Source: JAEXNA01 sp050486105 (GTDB lineage: Bacteria; Vulcanimicrobiota; Xenobia; Xenobiales; JADMJV01). Taken from it: a stretch of DNA of 17,224 nt. A program made the position numbers and the translations under genes. Numbering within the stretch: the first letter of the stretch is position 1; each line of letters opens with the position of its first letter. The notes under the pieces are model-generated. The model saw nothing but the letters and a program-made list of their open reading frames with translations, had not been told where the DNA came from and ran no database searches. The stretch spans positions 1 through 17,224 of the forward strand of contig JBJHCR010000109.1 of the NCBI GenBank assembly GCA_050486105.1, in the 5' to 3' direction. This document shows positions 6,481-13,389 of this stretch, one piece after another.

Positions 6481-7796
6481 CTTCGCCCACCTAGAGCACT
6501 TTCGTTTTTCACTCGAAGGGGGATCAACTGTTGCTGCTCAGGGTCGAAGACCAACCAGTCTGCTACCGCCGAAGAGGTTAGGCCGGCAAAAAGTTCTTGG
6601 GGGTTGGTGCTGGTTTTCTCTTCATAGAAAACCCAACGATGCCAATCCGGTTCCCTATTCGTTTGCCGAAGAGACGCTACGGTCAATAAGCTCACCGAGA
6701 TGGGGGAGTGCAATAAGGCTGAGGCGACGCTGTCGTTCCAGGTTCCCCCTCCTGGCGGCAAGAGCAAAATGCAACTCCCGAATCCGAGGCGGGCAGCTTC
6801 TTCCAGAAAGGCCGGGAGACCGTCGCCGGACCGTACCCCAGGGTTCCCGGAGCGGGCGATCACTCTCAGGGCTTCCTCCGCTTGGGTGACGCTGGTCGGC
6901 GAGCCGTCTGCCCCGAACCTCCATCCTTCACCAAGGAGTCGGTTCTCTACCATGGTTCGGGCTAGGCTGGCCACAGGCTCGTCGCCGGGTCCGGCAACCA
7001 AATAGGCGCAAGTCCTCGGGGCGGTGGCTACTGCGGCTTCAGGAACTCGAACCATCAGTTTGCCGGTGCGGGCGTATATGTTCCAAAGAAGGAGTCTCGG
7101 AGGGTCTCCATGGGCATATTGCCGCATATCCACCCGATCTCCCTGGGGTTCGCCTCGGGGGTCGGGATGATCGTCGCCTAAGAACCAGGCGCGAATCAGG
7201 CTGTACGAGGGAATCGGGAGAGGCGGTGGGACCACAGTGATGGAGATGGGTTCACTCGACTCCCAGTCGATAGTGGAAAACCCTAGGACATCGTTGACGA
7301 TCACCCGTCGCTTCATCAGAAAGTTTTCTTCCAGCTCGCAGCGCCTGCCGGGGGTGATCCATTCTTGTCTCGAGCCGTCAGGTTCGCGCTTCCAGAAGCA
7401 TTCAAAGTCGGACGGGTGTAGGATCTGGGTGCGCCCTTCTACCAAGGGCGGAAGCCAGCGTCCTAGGCGTCGCTGTCCAGGAGAGGGATGGCCGGTGACC
7501 AGTCTGAGGCGCTGCCTTGAGTTCTCGAGGCTCTGTTTGCGGAATTTCACTGCTATATAAGCTGCGGTGATGGTCACCATGAAGATGTCGAGCAAGGCCA
7601 ACACTCCTACGGTGATTCCAGACAAGAGTAGAACGTGGTCAGAACGACGGAGACCAAAGACGATAGTGACCCCTACGAGAACGAGGCAGAGTGCCAAACC
7701 TGAACCGCTCAACGGGAGAAAGCCCCAAAGGCGCCGGGCTATACCCTGGGCACGTAGGATGAGTTCTTTGTTATGGTCGGAGACCTTCACAGACAC
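6477..7796 (-). CDS. DUF58 domain membrane protein, first gene of the MoxR operon
   Basis: 439 residues. Two membrane helices at about 32-50 and 54-82 precede a long soluble region. The DUF58 signature 'GDRVDMRQYAHGDPPRLLLWN' begins at residue 219 and runs into 'YARTGKLMVRVPE', matching the family pattern R-x-Y-x-x-G-D-x-x-R-x-[IL]-x-W. DUF58 proteins are partners of MoxR ATPases. The start is GTG at 7796; the upstream ribosome site is weak (GAGAAG about 9 nt away). The stop overlaps the transglutaminase TTG start. The promoter must lie in 7797-8000, but I see no convincing -35/-10 pair on this strand. Confidence 0.85.
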   Translation of the reverse strand: MSVKVSDHNKELILRAQGIARRLWGFLPLSGSGLALCLVLVGVTIVFGLRRSDHVLLLSGITVGVLALLDIFMVTITAAYIAVKFRKQSLENSRQRLRLVTGHPSPGQRRLGRWLPPLVEGRTQILHPSDFECFWKREPDGSRQEWITPGRRCELEENFLMKRRVIVNDVLGFSTIDWESSEPISITVVPPPLPIPSYSLIRAWFLGDDHPDPRGEPQGDRVDMRQYAHGDPPRLLLWNIYARTGKLMVRVPEAAVATAPRTCAYLVAGPGDEPVASLARTMVENRLLGEGWRFGADGSPTSVTQAEEALRVIARSGNPGVRSGDGLPAFLEEAARLGFGSCILLLPPGGGTWNDSVASALLHSPISVSLLTVASLRQTNREPDWHRWVFYEEKTSTNPQELFAGLTSSAVADWLVFDPEQQQLIPLRVKNESALGGRS

Positions 7797-7969
7797 GAGT
7801 TCGATCTTCTCAAACAGTTCACCCCCTTATTCGTTGCGCCATGCCCTGGGAGAATTTCGCCGACAGGATTTTTCGTGACCGCGTCTTTGGAGTCGGATAA
7901 GTGGAGGCCACCTTCCTTCTCTGTTTGCAGAGAATCGCATGACGTCAAGCCTCACAAGTTCGCTGTCGT

Positions 7970-7987
7970 TGTTACAATCATGTAAAA
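7970..7987 (+). promoter_or_regulatory. Putative operator (TGTTAC-N6-GTAACA family), site 2
   Basis: TGTTACAATCATGTAAAA: left half exact, right half GTAAAA. The centre (7978.5) is 59.5 bp upstream of the predicted transcription start (about 8038) and 83.5 bp before the GH19 ATG. This is a position typical of an activator that sits above the -35 region. Confidence 0.45.
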
Positions 7988-8002
7988 TGTGGGCTTCGAG
8001 GC

Positions 8003-8031
8003 TTGGGTGCATTTCACGCTTGGGTTATACT
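8003..8031 (+). promoter_or_regulatory. Promoter of the GH19 gene
   Basis: -10 TATACT at 8026-8031 and a poor -35 TTGGGT at 8003-8008, 17-bp spacer. Start predicted near 8038, giving a 24-nt leader with GGAGG before the ATG at 8062. A TGTTGACAAG sequence at 8031-8040 overlaps the start region and could be a second protein-binding site. Confidence 0.55.
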
Positions 8032-8061
8032 GTTGACAAGACTAACTTAATTGGAGGCGAA

Positions 8062-9039
8062 ATGCAGTTGAATATGCAGTTCAACGGCTCTTTTGGAGTC
8101 GGCCAACAGCCGTTTCATGCCTTTGGAGCGAATCCAGGCGCGATGGGGCCCTTCCCCGGCAATCCTCAGCAGCAGATGATGATGTCGGCTTTCGGCATGA
8201 TGGCTATGGCCATGATGCAGATGATGCAGCAGATGATGGGGCAGATGGGGCAGAACTTTCCCATGCCCATGGGTCCGGGTCAGTTTGGGATGCCCGGTGG
8301 GGGCTGCGGTTGCGGTCCCATGGGGGGATCTCCACTCGGCAATTTTCTAGGCGGTAGCCCGGGAATGGGAGCATTCCCCCAGATGGGTGGAGGAGGTCCT
8401 TACGGCGCTCCACCCCCAGGAAGCGGTCCCTACGGTTCCGCTGGTGGGCCCGGAGGACCTGGGGGAGTTCCTCCCATGGGTCCGGCGGGTAATGTCGGGA
8501 ATATCAATGTTGAGCGTCTCGTTGCGGCCCTGCCAAGAGGTCATCAGAATGCGGCTCGTCAGCATTTCCCCATCATTGTGGCTGAAGCTCAACGACAGGG
8601 TATCAACAACAAAGCCCAGCTGGCCTATATTCTGGCCACCACCGTGCACGAGTCGGGGGCTGGGGCGCACATGGAAGAGTTCGCTTCCGGCCGAGCCTAC
8701 GAGGGCCGAAGTAGCCTAGGCAACAATCAGCCTGGCGACGGAGTCCGCTTTAAAGGTCGGGGCTATGTTCAGATCACCGGGCGACGTAATTACACCGACT
8801 GGTCTCGCAGGCTGGGGATGGACTTGGTGGGCAATCCGAACTTAGCCAAGAACCCTCAGGTGGCCGCACGAATTCTGGTTGGTGGGATGAAGGACGGCAC
8901 TTTCACCGGTCGACGACTCGACCACTACATCAACGGCAATCAGACCGATTTCCACAACGCCCGCCGGATTGTCAACGGCACGGACAAGGCCGGGACCTTT
9001 GCGCAGACTGCGCAGCGCTTACTTGCGGCGATGAATTAA
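8062..9039 (+). CDS. GH19 chitinase/endolysin-like protein with Met/Gly-rich N-terminal region
   Basis: 325 residues from the ATG at 8062, chosen for its GGAGG ribosome site; upstream in-frame starts would lie before the promoter. Residues 1-145 are low complexity: Met/Gln-rich at 38-70 (runs such as MMQMMQQMMGQMG), then Gly/Pro-rich with two close Cys ('GCGCG', 81-85). There is no Sec signal peptide. Residues 148-325 form the catalytic domain: 'ATTVHESGAG' with H196/E197, 'YEGRSSLGN' (E214), 'GDGVRFKGRGYVQITGRRNY' (226-244), a hallmark of phage-type GH19 lysozyme/chitinases. Expected to cut beta-1,4 links in chitin or peptidoglycan. The front part may act in export or surface attachment (inference). 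A 10-bp terminator hairpin follows. Confidence 0.92.
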   Translation: MQLNMQFNGSFGVGQQPFHAFGANPGAMGPFPGNPQQQMMMSAFGMMAMAMMQMMQQMMGQMGQNFPMPMGPGQFGMPGGGCGCGPMGGSPLGNFLGGSPGMGAFPQMGGGGPYGAPPPGSGPYGSAGGPGGPGGVPPMGPAGNVGNINVERLVAALPRGHQNAARQHFPIIVAEAQRQGINNKAQLAYILATTVHESGAGAHMEEFASGRAYEGRSSLGNNQPGDGVRFKGRGYVQITGRRNYTDWSRRLGMDLVGNPNLAKNPQVAARILVGGMKDGTFTGRRLDHYINGNQTDFHNARRIVNGTDKAGTFAQTAQRLLAAMN

Positions 9040-9067
9040 GGCCTGTCTCGTGCGTTCGGGCTCAAGG

Positions 9068-9103
9068 TCGACCTCAGGTTTCCCAGAAAACTGAGGTCGA
9101 TTT
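9068..9103 (+). terminator. Intrinsic terminator of the GH19 gene
   Basis: Perfect 10-bp stem (9068-9077 with 9091-9100), 13-nt loop, followed by ATTTCCC. The T tract is short, so termination may be partial. It starts 29 bp after the stop codon. Confidence 0.6.
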
Positions 9104-9200
9104 CCCGGACATCTCTGTTCCCGAGCATCCCGTTAGGTGTGTTCAGGTCTAAGTTCCCGCACCCCCTTGAGCACCGAACCATTCCGCCCGAGGTGGTTCG

Positions 9201-10520
9201 CTAGAGCCCCTGGTTGAAGGACCGGACGGTGTGGCGGAAGAGTTGGCGAAAGTTGTCGGTGGTCTGCTCTCGCCAAGCGTCGTCAGTCGGGTTATACATC
9301 TCCGTGCAACGGTCGAGGATCGCTTGTTTCTTGTCTTCAGAGAGTTGGTCGGCAAAGAAGCCCAGAGAATTGCGCTCGTGATATCGAGCGGCGGAGTCGA
9401 TCTGCTGGAACAGCCCTTTGCCCAGAGTGCCGACTTCCGCCGTATAAGAAAGCACTTTCGCCTCAGGGGAGGCAGCCACTTCACTGACGTTGGTGAAGTC
9501 CCCCAAGGAGACATCGTAGAAGCCTGGGTCTGAGCTTGAGTTGTACCAGATGGTGTCGTCCGGGTCGTCGGTTAAAGGGGTGATGAAGTCCTTGCTGGCT
9601 TGGGCAGCCGGGGGGTCGGTGTTGTCGATCATATGCAGGTGACCGCGACTCCCCAGACCGGTGTGAATGTCGTAGTGGACCACCCGTTTGGCCTGGCCGA
9701 TCCGCTCGGACAAAATATCCCTGATGGCGGGAATCTGGGGTTCATGTTTGGTGGAGGCGTAGTTGACCCCGCGGGGATCGACGTTCTGTCCGCCCGCCAC
9801 CGACTGGGTGACCTTGCCCCGGTCAAAACCGCTTTGCAACAGACTCTTCACCAGCCCGAAGCCGAGCTTGGCTTGGGTGAGGGCATACCAACGGGCGGGT
9901 TTGGAGGCGGTCATCAATTTCTGAACGTTTCCGTAGAGTTCGTTGGGATAGTTGTCAAAGGTGTCGATATTCTTGACGCTGTTGCGGTTGAGGTCCACAT
10001 TGTTTTCGGTGTAGCGGTGGTTGTTTTCGAAACCCCAGGGGTTCACCGCGTGGACGAATACGACCGAGGTTTTGGAGCGATCCAGCTCAGGCAGGAACTC
10101 CTTAAGGAACAACTCTTGTAGTGCCGAACCGGGAGGGCCCTCGGCTCCGTGCACTCCGGAGCTTATGACTAGTACGTTGTCGGCTTTGTCCTGGGCCGGG
10201 AGAGTCAAGATGTCCACGGTGAGATCTTCACCGGCTTGGTTAGGAACCTCAACTTTTTCCAAGAGAGACCCGGGAAGCTTCTCGTGCCAAGCGCGAAACT
10301 CGCCTCGGGCTTCCTGGTAGCCCCGCTGGAAGGGAGAGTTGGGGCCGCTCGGTTGGAACTCGTCCTGGGGAATCTGTTCCGCAGAGGTGCCCTCAGAGGT
10401 GTGAGACCCCGCCAACACTTGTTGCGGGAGTTTGGAGTCCATCGTTTTTGGGTCGGACTTCTGGGTGTGTTTGGCCTCGGTGAGGAGAGTTCGCTGAGAA
10501 CTGAGTGTTTTAGTGAGCAT
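9201..10520 (-). CDS. DUF2817 / M14-type zinc carboxypeptidase-like protein
   Basis: 439 residues from the ATG at 10520. An earlier ATG at 10529 lies on top of the AAGGA ribosome site, so the inner one fits better. Metal and catalytic motifs of the M14/DUF2817 family are present: 'SGVHGAEG' (H124, E127), 'NVDLNRN' (around 175-181), 'HYDIHTGLG' (H286) and 'YTAEVGT' (E362, catalytic Glu). Residues 1-65 are Ser/Thr/Gln-rich and probably disordered, with no Sec signal. Family members remove amino acids from peptides or peptidoglycan stems; the substrate here is unknown. The N-terminus MLTKTLSSQRT shares its pattern with the 179-aa protein. A 7-bp inverted repeat (9175-9181 with 9194-9200) follows directly after the stop. 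Confidence 0.88.
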   Translation of the reverse strand: MLTKTLSSQRTLLTEAKHTQKSDPKTMDSKLPQQVLAGSHTSEGTSAEQIPQDEFQPSGPNSPFQRGYQEARGEFRAWHEKLPGSLLEKVEVPNQAGEDLTVDILTLPAQDKADNVLVISSGVHGAEGPPGSALQELFLKEFLPELDRSKTSVVFVHAVNPWGFENNHRYTENNVDLNRNSVKNIDTFDNYPNELYGNVQKLMTASKPARWYALTQAKLGFGLVKSLLQSGFDRGKVTQSVAGGQNVDPRGVNYASTKHEPQIPAIRDILSERIGQAKRVVHYDIHTGLGSRGHLHMIDNTDPPAAQASKDFITPLTDDPDDTIWYNSSSDPGFYDVSLGDFTNVSEVAASPEAKVLSYTAEVGTLGKGLFQQIDSAARYHERNSLGFFADQLSEDKKQAILDRCTEMYNPTDDAWREQTTDNFRQLFRHTVRSFNQGL

Positions 10521-10556
10521 GATCGCCATTCCTTATGTCGGGTTCTTCTTGTCCCG

Positions 10557-10562
10557 ACTCTA
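10557..10562 (-). promoter_or_regulatory. -10 element of the M14 gene
   Basis: TAGAGT on the minus strand, start predicted near 10550, giving a leader of about 30 nt. There is no acceptable -35 at 17 bp, which fits dependence on an activator at the operator at 10604-10621. Confidence 0.35.
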
Positions 10563-10603
10563 CCTGACTGCTGTCAAGTGTACGCAAAAACAGGGCTCGA
10601 AGC

Positions 10604-10621
10604 TGTTGACAAAAGGTAACA
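10604..10621 (-). promoter_or_regulatory. Putative operator (TGTTAC-N6-GTAACA family), site 3
   Basis: In coding orientation TGTTACCTTTTGTCAACA. The left half is exact and the right half is TCAACA. It matches the site of the 179-aa gene at 15 of 18 positions including the CTTTTG spacer. The centre is 92.5 bp before the ATG at 10520, exactly the distance seen at the 179-aa gene, and about -62 from the predicted start. Confidence 0.5.
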
Positions 10622-10637
10622 AACCAGAGGTATGCCG

Positions 10638-11237
10638 TCAGGGAACACTCTCATCAGGAAGCAGACTAGAGCTCAGCTTAAGAACCTTTTCGACTTTGCT
10701 TGGACCGAGTTTTCTCATCAGATCCATGTTTCGGTTTGGGATCTCATCCACGTCGGGGTAGGCCTCGATGGCTTTCTCCAAGCTGTCCTCACGCAGAAGA
10801 TGGAGCAGTGGTACCGGAGAGCGGTTGGTGCTGTTGGTGACTTCATCAGGGTCGGTCCCCGCGAACTGGTAGTTCGGGTGGAAGCTTGCGATCTGGATCA
10901 CCCCCTCCAACCCTTGATCCTGGAGCAGCAGATCGGCGAGTTCCAGGAACTGATTGTAGTCTAAGAAATCGTTCAAGACGTAAGGGTGAATCAGAAGTGT
11001 GGTTTCGATTTCGGGATGCGCTGTCAGGAACTCCAACTCATCCTGGAGAGCCAGCAAAAGCGCTTCTTCCGTTTGGGCCGGGGTTACCGCAAACCGAACC
11101 CGGCCGGCCGACACCTCTCGACCGGCAAAGGGACACAGGTTCCAGCCGATCACTGCCGTTTCTAGCCAGTGATGCACGGCTTGAACGTATTTTGCTTCGG
11201 TCTCTGCGGTCATTGTTGGTGAGCTTCTTTCCTTCAC
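10638..11237 (-). CDS. DUF1415 family protein
   Basis: 199 residues. The order 'VQAVHHWLETAVIGWNLCPFAG' near the start, 'LLIHPYVLNDFLDYNQFL' in the middle, 'IQIASFHPNYQFAGT' and 'NRSPVPLLHLLREDSLEKAIE' near the end is characteristic of DUF1415, a conserved cytoplasmic family of unknown biochemical function. A Cys in 'NLCPFA' and His/Asn in 'FHPNYQFA' are likely conserved residues. The GTG at 11237 gives this length; an in-frame ATG at 11213 would remove 8 residues (KERSSPT region) and matches the family start equally well. It lies 30 bp behind the PPOX gene, so the two are probably cotranscribed. Confidence 0.88.
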   Translation of the reverse strand: MKERSSPTMTAETEAKYVQAVHHWLETAVIGWNLCPFAGREVSAGRVRFAVTPAQTEEALLLALQDELEFLTAHPEIETTLLIHPYVLNDFLDYNQFLELADLLLQDQGLEGVIQIASFHPNYQFAGTDPDEVTNSTNRSPVPLLHLLREDSLEKAIEAYPDVDEIPNRNMDLMRKLGPSKVEKVLKLSSSLLPDESVP

Positions 11238-11267
11238 GGTTTTCTCGACACCAGGACACGAACTTGG

Positions 11268-11768
11268 CTAGTCTCTGTAGGCGCGGCCACGTTGCTCTTT
11301 GGTTCGGTCACCAACAAACTCATAAATGGGAACGCCATACCCGCAGCTAGTCTGGGTCTTAGTCACGGCAAAGCTGAAGAGTTGCCTTGGTTGGTTGGCT
11401 AAATGACGGGCCGCAGCTCCCAAGACCTTTTGGGACAGAGGAGTAGACCGGTCGGTCTCGATTGTGCCGGTGCAGTACAGACGAACGATGGCGGCGTCGT
11501 CAGGTTCCATGGACATGACCATAATGGTCACCGGACCGCCCGCCCGGATGTGGTTGGCCGTTTCGTTCCCGCTCCCCGGGTAGTCCAGGTACGCTACGGT
11601 ATTGGGGTCGATCAGGTGAAGCGGAGTTCCACCCTTGGGAGAGATGTTCACCGGCCCTTCCCCATTCGGATTAGGTTGGCCATTAGGATGGGCCGAGGCG
11701 ACAAAGAAGAGGCGAGAATTCCGGATCAGCTCGGCTTGCTTAGGGGTGATGTGTTGGTGAAAACCCAT
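11268..11768 (-). CDS. Pyridoxamine 5'-phosphate oxidase-fold flavoprotein (PPOX family)
   Basis: 166 residues with the split-barrel FMN-binding fold: 'NSRLFFVASAHPNGQPN' (strands 1-2), 'VNISPKGG', 'VAYLDYPGSGNETANHI' (55-75, FMN phosphate region), 'VTIMVMSMEP' and 'IVRLYCTGTIE'. The last part 'VTKTQTSCGYGVPIYEF' is typical of the subgroup annotated as general PPOX proteins. The physiological substrate is unknown; members reduce or oxidise small molecules with FMN or F420. No Sec signal. It precedes DUF1415 by 30 bp. The ATG has only a weak ribosome site (GGCGG, close to the start). Confidence 0.87.
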   Translation of the reverse strand: MGFHQHITPKQAELIRNSRLFFVASAHPNGQPNPNGEGPVNISPKGGTPLHLIDPNTVAYLDYPGSGNETANHIRAGGPVTIMVMSMEPDDAAIVRLYCTGTIETDRSTPLSQKVLGAAARHLANQPRQLFSFAVTKTQTSCGYGVPIYEFVGDRTKEQRGRAYRD

Positions 11769-11825
11769 ACCGCCAAGTTCGGGCTACCAAGGCGAGAATC
11801 CGCTCAAGACCAGAAGAAAGTTCAC

Positions 11826-12326
11826 TCAATTGATATTGCGCAAACTGTTCTTGGCCGTGTCGGTGCGATTCCTCATCATATTGGTTCTAGAGGGCTCCGC
11901 GTCATCAATTTCGCTGGTTCTCCCGCCTAGCATTCCTCCGAGACCACCACCCCCGCGTCCGATCAAGCTTTTGAACTCGCTGTCGACTTTAGAAACCTGC
12001 CCGTGGGCGCCGAAGACGTTGCCTATGCCTCCACCGCCGGTCAAAGCACCGGGCGAACTTGGGATGCCAGCATTTCCAGCAGCGGTGGCGGTCTCATCTT
12101 GGCCTTTATCTGGGATGTCTTCTTGTAGAGCACTTAAGAGGTTGAGAGTTCCAGAACCGAGGGTGTCCGCTCCGGCTGACTCAAACGACAGAGTTGAGAA
12201 GTCGATGGGACCGGAGACCTGGGGTTGCTGGTGGTTCGACTCGGGCTGAGTAACTCGACCGGCAATGTTGGAATGATTTGCGTTAATGGCGGGGGTCTTT
12301 AGAGAGTTCAGCGTTCCGATATTCAT
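11826..12326 (-). CDS. Unrecognised Gly/Ser/Asn-rich protein
   Basis: 166 residues from the ATG at 12326, chosen because TAAGGA lies 8-9 nt upstream; the same layout is seen at the M14 gene. Longer forms start at 12335 or 12365, but the latter overlaps the predicted -10 box. No family recognised. Low complexity: Asn/Gln/Ser-rich to about residue 45, Gly-rich 'GALTGGGGIGN' and 'GRGGGGLGGMLGG' in the middle and end, last 25 residues polar ('RTNMMRNRTDTAKNSLRNIN'). No Sec signal, Cys or membrane helix. The N-terminus MNIGTLNSLKT matches the pattern of the M14 protein. Possibly a secreted or surface-exposed structural protein (inference). Confidence 0.6.
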   Translation of the reverse strand: MNIGTLNSLKTPAINANHSNIAGRVTQPESNHQQPQVSGPIDFSTLSFESAGADTLGSGTLNLLSALQEDIPDKGQDETATAAGNAGIPSSPGALTGGGGIGNVFGAHGQVSKVDSEFKSLIGRGGGGLGGMLGGRTSEIDDAEPSRTNMMRNRTDTAKNSLRNIN

Positions 12327-12363
12327 GGCAGCCATCCTTAGTCCGAAAGTTGATGATAGTTGC

Positions 12364-12369
12364 ATTATG
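12364..12369 (-). promoter_or_regulatory. -10 element of the 179-aa gene
   Basis: CATAAT on the minus strand, predicted start about 12357, leader about 31 nt. The sequence 17 bp upstream (GCGTTT) is not a -35, so basal activity should be low. The operator centre is at -61.5 from this start. Confidence 0.4.
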
Positions 12370-12409
12370 TCGGAGCGACGCTACGTAAACGCAATTCTCG
12401 AGGTGAAAA

Positions 12410-12427
12410 TGTTGCCAAAAGATTACA
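12410..12427 (-). promoter_or_regulatory. Putative operator (TGTTAC-N6-GTAACA family), site 4
   Basis: In coding orientation TGTAATCTTTTGGCAACA, 15 of 18 identical to the M14 site. The centre is 92.5 bp before the ATG at 12326. Shared length, spacer and spacing to the start codon make a chance match unlikely. Confidence 0.5.
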
Positions 12428-12505
12428 GTCTCGTTTGAGGCTGCTGATTTAGTCGGATCGCAAGCGGAGCGTTCACCGGAGGTGCCCGAGACTCGTTCAG
12501 CAGCC
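12428..12505. other. Crossed inverted repeats downstream of the fructosamine kinase gene
   Basis: AGTCTCG (12427-12433) is complementary to CGAGACT (12487-12493), and GGCTGCTGA (12439-12447) to TCAGCAGCC (12497-12505). The order A-B-A'-B' would form a pseudoknot, with a CACC-GGA-GGTG mini-hairpin inside the long loop. The region is only 7 bp past the kinase stop, so it may form its 3' end. There is no T tract. Confidence 0.35.
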
Positions 12506-12512
12506 CCCTAGC

Positions 12513-13389
12513 CTACGGCAACGAGGACAGCGCTCGCTCCACCGAAGCTACATAACCACCGCCAAAAAGGTTCACGTGAACCAGGAGGGGATAAAGTTGG
12601 TACAAGGGCACTCGTTCAGCAGAACCCTCAGCTAAGGGATGGCTTTCCTGATATGCCGAGAAGACGGTGGGCCCAAAACCGCCAAAGAGCTTCATCATGG
12701 CTAGATCCACTTCTCGGTGGCCAGCGTAGGCCGCCGGATCGATGAGGCATGGCTCTCCCTTTGGCCCAACCAACAGGTTGCCGCCCCAAAGGTCTCCGTG
12801 GAGCTTGGCGGGGGGTTCCTCGGGAATCGAGCCCGGCAGGGCTTCATACAATCGCTGGAAGCGCCCTCTCCAACTCGTTGGGGCCCGCCCGCTCTCTATG
12901 GCCTGCTGCACCTGAGGTTTCAGACGTTGCTCGATGTAGAATNNNNNNNNNNATGTAGAATTGCGACCAGGTTTCGGTAGCCTGGTTGGCTTGGGGTAAA
13001 CGCCCAATATAGTTGTTCCGATCCAGGCCAAAGAAGGGGCTGCTTGAGCGGTGGAGGGAAGCCAGGCCACGACCCAGGATTTCTTCAAAACCCGAATTGC
13101 GAGTTCTCGATTCGAGGTACTCCAAGATCAGGAAGGCCGGTGCCCCTCCTACGGCGATCACCTCCGGGACCCTCAACGGGCAGGATTCCCTCAGCCAATT
13201 CAGGCCTTGGGCCTCGGCCTCAAAGAAATCCTCGGGCACTGCGGAGTTAACCTTCAGAAAGAACTTCTGACCTTTCGCCGTTTCGATCAGATAGGCGGCC
13301 GAGATATCCCCACCTGCCAGAGGTCGACTCGAGGTTAGGGGTTCCCCGAGGGCCTCCTCGATGGCGGCACGAGTGGCTGAGGGAATCAC
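12513..13389 (-). CDS. Fructosamine/ketosamine 3-kinase (FN3K/YniA family), split by an assembly gap
   Basis: Two frames join into one kinase when the gap is closed. The N-terminal lobe carries 'LAGGDISAAYLI' and 'KFFLKVN' (ATP Lys); the C-terminal lobe carries 'KLHGDLWGGNLLV' (catalytic loop) and 'CLIDPAAYAGHREVDLAMMKLFGGF' (metal-binding DPA). The ten N at 12943-12952 are flanked by the same nine bases on both sides. Removing N plus one copy (19 bases) restores 'WSQFYIEQRLKPQ' and an 858-nt frame of 285 residues, the normal family length. The family phosphorylates O3 of sugar adducts on protein lysines, which then fall off. The start is GTG at 13389, overlapping the phosphatase stop as GTGA. 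Confidence 0.92.
12943..12952. other. Assembly gap (10 N) with duplicated flanks
   Basis: Ten N. The nine bases ATGTAGAAT occur both immediately before (12934-12942) and after (12953-12961). This is the signature of two contigs that overlap but were joined with a fixed-size gap. Confidence 0.95.

Noticed and set aside
6161..6889. 242-codon plus-strand frame across the DUF58/transglutaminase junction
   Set aside because: Arg-rich product typical of antisense shadows, no ribosome site, and it covers two well-supported genes on the minus strand.
9600..10121. 173-codon open frame on the plus strand, antisense to the M14 gene
   Set aside because: Shadow of a real gene: the opposite strand carries all M14 zinc and catalytic motifs; the plus-strand product is Val/Gly-rich without a ribosome site.
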